NCBI GenBank assembly: GCA_023436175.1
Contig: JAEZKE010000126.1
Coordinates: 1 to 26,310, forward strand
Source: Methanobacteriota archaeon
GTDB taxonomy: Archaea; Methanobacteriota; Methanobacteria; Methanobacteriales; Methanobacteriaceae
Direction of reading: 5' to 3'
DNA length: 26,310 nt
Shown piece by piece: positions 24,864 to 26,310 of the stretch (positions are counted from its first letter, which is position 1; the number at the start of each line of letters is the position of its first letter). Under the pieces are notes generated by a model that saw only the letters and a program-made list of their open reading frames with translations, had not been told where the DNA came from and made no database searches. The translations under genes were made by a program, and so were the position numbers.

Positions 24864-25454
24864 TTATAATTCAAGGTCATTAACTTTGTTTAAATTTCGA
24901 AAACTCATTGCTGTTTCATCAAGATCCTCAACGTCAATATATTCCACGTCTAAACCTTCGAAAAGCGAGCTAACATTGCGTTTTTCTTTTTTAATTAGAT
25001 CCCTGATGATAGTTATTATGTCCTTTTTATAAAGAGAGTGCAGAGGCTCAATATGCCCATCATCCCATATTGGAACAATTGCATCAAATTTTCCACCTTT
25101 TGCAATTTCAAACATCTTTAAAACAAATGATTTAGAAATAAAAGGGGAATCGCAGGGTAAAACTTGAGCATATTCTGAGTTAACATGTGAAAGTCCAGTT
25201 AAGATGCCAACTAACGGGCCCTGATCTTTTGTTTCATCTGTAACAATTTTAATTGACACATCTACATCTTTTAAAATAGGTTTATATTTATCAATTTGTT
25301 CCTGATCCCTTAAAACCAGTATAATTTCGTCAACAATGCTTTTAACTGTATCCAATACATGAACAATCATGGGTTTACCATTTAAAACAAGCGAACCTTT
25401 ATCTTTTCCCATTCTTCGGCTTCTACCACCGCACAGGATTATAATAGATTTCAT
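24864..25454 (-). CDS. mobA: Molybdenum cofactor guanylyltransferase
   Basis: A 196-residue nucleotidyltransferase with the MobA signature ILCGGRSRRMGKDKGSLVL (residues 6-24), the GP-x-x-G-I-x-x-G block (GPLVGILTGL) and the metal-binding LPCDSPFI. It transfers GMP from GTP to molybdopterin to make the MGD cofactor used by formylmethanofuran dehydrogenase and formate dehydrogenase in hydrogenotrophic methanogens. The frame extends to a TTG at 25469, but GGGGA at that position serves as SD for the ATG at 25454, which begins exactly at the family N-terminus. It is a housekeeping gene and probably unrelated to the polysaccharide island; the resemblance to RfbF is only the shared GT-A-like nucleotidyltransferase fold. 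Confidence 0.9.
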   Translation of the reverse strand: MKSIIILCGGRSRRMGKDKGSLVLNGKPMIVHVLDTVKSIVDEIILVLRDQEQIDKYKPILKDVDVSIKIVTDETKDQGPLVGILTGLSHVNSEYAQVLPCDSPFISKSFVLKMFEIAKGGKFDAIVPIWDDGHIEPLHSLYKKDIITIIRDLIKKEKRNVSSLFEGLDVEYIDVEDLDETAMSFRNLNKVNDLEL

Positions 25455-25469
25455 GAATTGAATCCCCAA

Positions 25470-25509
25470 AAAAGAAATTAGATAAAAAAATTTAAAAAAA
25501 GAAAAAGTT
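25470..25509 (-). terminator. Oligo-T terminator region after guaB
   Basis: On the minus strand, the 40 bp after the guaB stop contain several T runs (five to seven T each, about 25471-25507) without a clear stem. This is a typical archaeal T-tract terminator. It leaves only about 55 bp between guaB and mobA, so some read-through into mobA is possible. Confidence 0.5.
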
Positions 25510-26310
25510 TTACATTAACCGGGTCGTGGGATAATTTGGACTTTCATTGGTTATTGTAAGGTCATGAGGGTGACTTTCTATCATACCACTTGCGGTAATC
25601 CTTACAAGCCTTGATTTCTCTTTCATAGCGGGAATGTCTTTTGCACCGCAGTAACCCATAGAAGACTTAAGTCCGCCTATTAACTGGAATAAAACATCAT
25701 TTACAGGGCCTTTGTATGGGACAACTCCTTCTACTCCTTCAGGAACAAGTTTAGCATGTTTCATTGGTCCTTTTACTTCCTGGAAGTAGCGGTCTGTTCC
25801 TGCACCAACTCCCCCTGTCATAGCTCCAAGTGAACCCATGCCTCGGTACTGTTTGAATTTTCTTCCATTCATGATTACAACATCACCAGGAGCTTCATGT
25901 GTTCCTGCAAGTAAACTTCCAAGCATTACTGCATCAGCACCTACTGCTATGGCCTTTGCAATATCCCCTGAGAATCTTAGACCACCATCTGCTATAACTG
26001 GGATTCCAGAATCTTTTGCAACATCAGCAACATCTGATACTGCAGTAAGCTGTGGAACACCCACACCAGCAATTATTCTTGTTGTACATATAGATCCTGG
26101 TCCAATACCAACTTTAAGTCCGTCTATCTCTTTTGCTATTAATGCTTCAGCAGCTTCTGCTGTTGCAATGTTACCAACAAGTAAGTCAGCATCGATGTTG
26201 TCTTTAATTTTTTTAACAGCATCCACAACATGTAAATTATGTGCATGGGCAACGTCTATGGCTATAATATCAGCTCCCGCGTTATCAAGAGCCATTGCAC
26301 GATCTAAGTC
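25510..26310 (-). CDS. guaB: IMP dehydrogenase, 3' part
   Basis: The last 266 codons of a gene that runs off the right edge. The visible part covers most of the TIM-barrel: DNAGADIIAIDVAHAH, VGNIATAEAAEALI, the catalytic-cysteine loop GIGPGSICTTR, VIADGGLRFSGDIAKAIAVGADAVMLG, the K+/IMP-binding and flap regions (YRGMGSLGAM) and EGVEGVVPYKG. The family oxidises IMP to XMP with NAD+, the committed step of GMP synthesis. The internal ATG at 26295 is not the start, because the frame continues to the last base. The CBS domains and true start, if present, lie outside the window. It is the clearest housekeeping anchor in the sequence. Confidence 0.96.
   Translation of the reverse strand, partial: DLDRAMALDNAGADIIAIDVAHAHNLHVVDAVKKIKDNIDADLLVGNIATAEAAEALIAKEIDGLKVGIGPGSICTTRIIAGVGVPQLTAVSDVADVAKDSGIPVIADGGLRFSGDIAKAIAVGADAVMLGSLLAGTHEAPGDVVIMNGRKFKQYRGMGSLGAMTGGVGAGTDRYFQEVKGPMKHAKLVPEGVEGVVPYKGPVNDVLFQLIGGLKSSMGYCGAKDIPAMKEKSRLVRITASGMIESHPHDLTITNESPNYPTTRLM

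Noticed and set aside
24864..25454. mobA as another sugar nucleotidyltransferase of the island
   Set aside because: The LCGGRSRRMGKDK signature and the LPCDSPF metal motif are those of MobA, and it adjoins guaB outside the island.

Overview
The window looks like chromosomal DNA from a methanogenic archaeon, most likely Methanobacterium or a close relative. This rests on AT-rich DNA, dense same-strand operons with GGTGA/GAGGT-type Shine-Dalgarno (SD) sites, frequent TTG starts, a DUF2206-type membrane protein, and a GuaB whose sequence reads as methanobacterial. No rRNA, tRNA, CRISPR array or transposase was found. Nearly the whole window is a cell-surface polysaccharide island. It ends on the right at two housekeeping genes, mobA and guaB.

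Layout: (A) 1-10763, plus strand. The tail of an NAD-dependent sugar epimerase is followed by a BNR/Asp-box propeller protein, a NodB-type deacetylase overlapping a GNAT acyltransferase, a GT4, a class I methyltransferase, a polysaccharide pyruvyl transferase, a 32-codon remnant of a second GT4, an intact GT4, an FkbM methyltransferase and a large DUF2206 membrane protein. Many junctions overlap by 4 bp or more, so this is one translationally coupled operon. (B) 10979-14892, plus strand. A GDP-mannose 3,5-epimerase-like enzyme is followed by three GT2 glycosyltransferases. (C) 24457 down to 14962, minus strand. The order is rfbF, rfbG, a thiamine-diphosphate (ThDP) enzyme, an FkbM methyltransferase, a sugar SDR, rfbH, a Wzx-like flippase and a GT2. 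B and C converge at about 14.9 kb. (D) 24864-26310, minus strand: mobA and the 3' part of guaB.

The most interesting system is module C. RfbF and RfbG should make CDP-4-keto-6-deoxyglucose. RfbH carries the PMP-dehydrase histidine and the exact [2Fe-2S] cysteine spacing of E1, so it should remove O-3. The acetohydroxyacid-synthase-like ThDP enzyme next to them is best explained as a YerE-type enzyme that adds a two-carbon branch from pyruvate at C-4. An SDR and an FkbM methyltransferase could then reduce and O-methylate the product. Together this predicts a CDP-yersiniose-like branched 3,6-dideoxyhexose in an archaeon. The dedicated E1 reductase (E3) is absent from the window. Module B may supply an L-galactose or L-gulose type donor, and module A would add acyl, methyl and pyruvyl decorations.

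Smaller oddities are the truncated GT4 between two coupled genes and a DUF2206 gene whose conserved N-terminus extends upstream of any canonical start codon to an ATA codon placed where an ATG would be expected. Functions are inferred from motifs read by eye; no database search was run.
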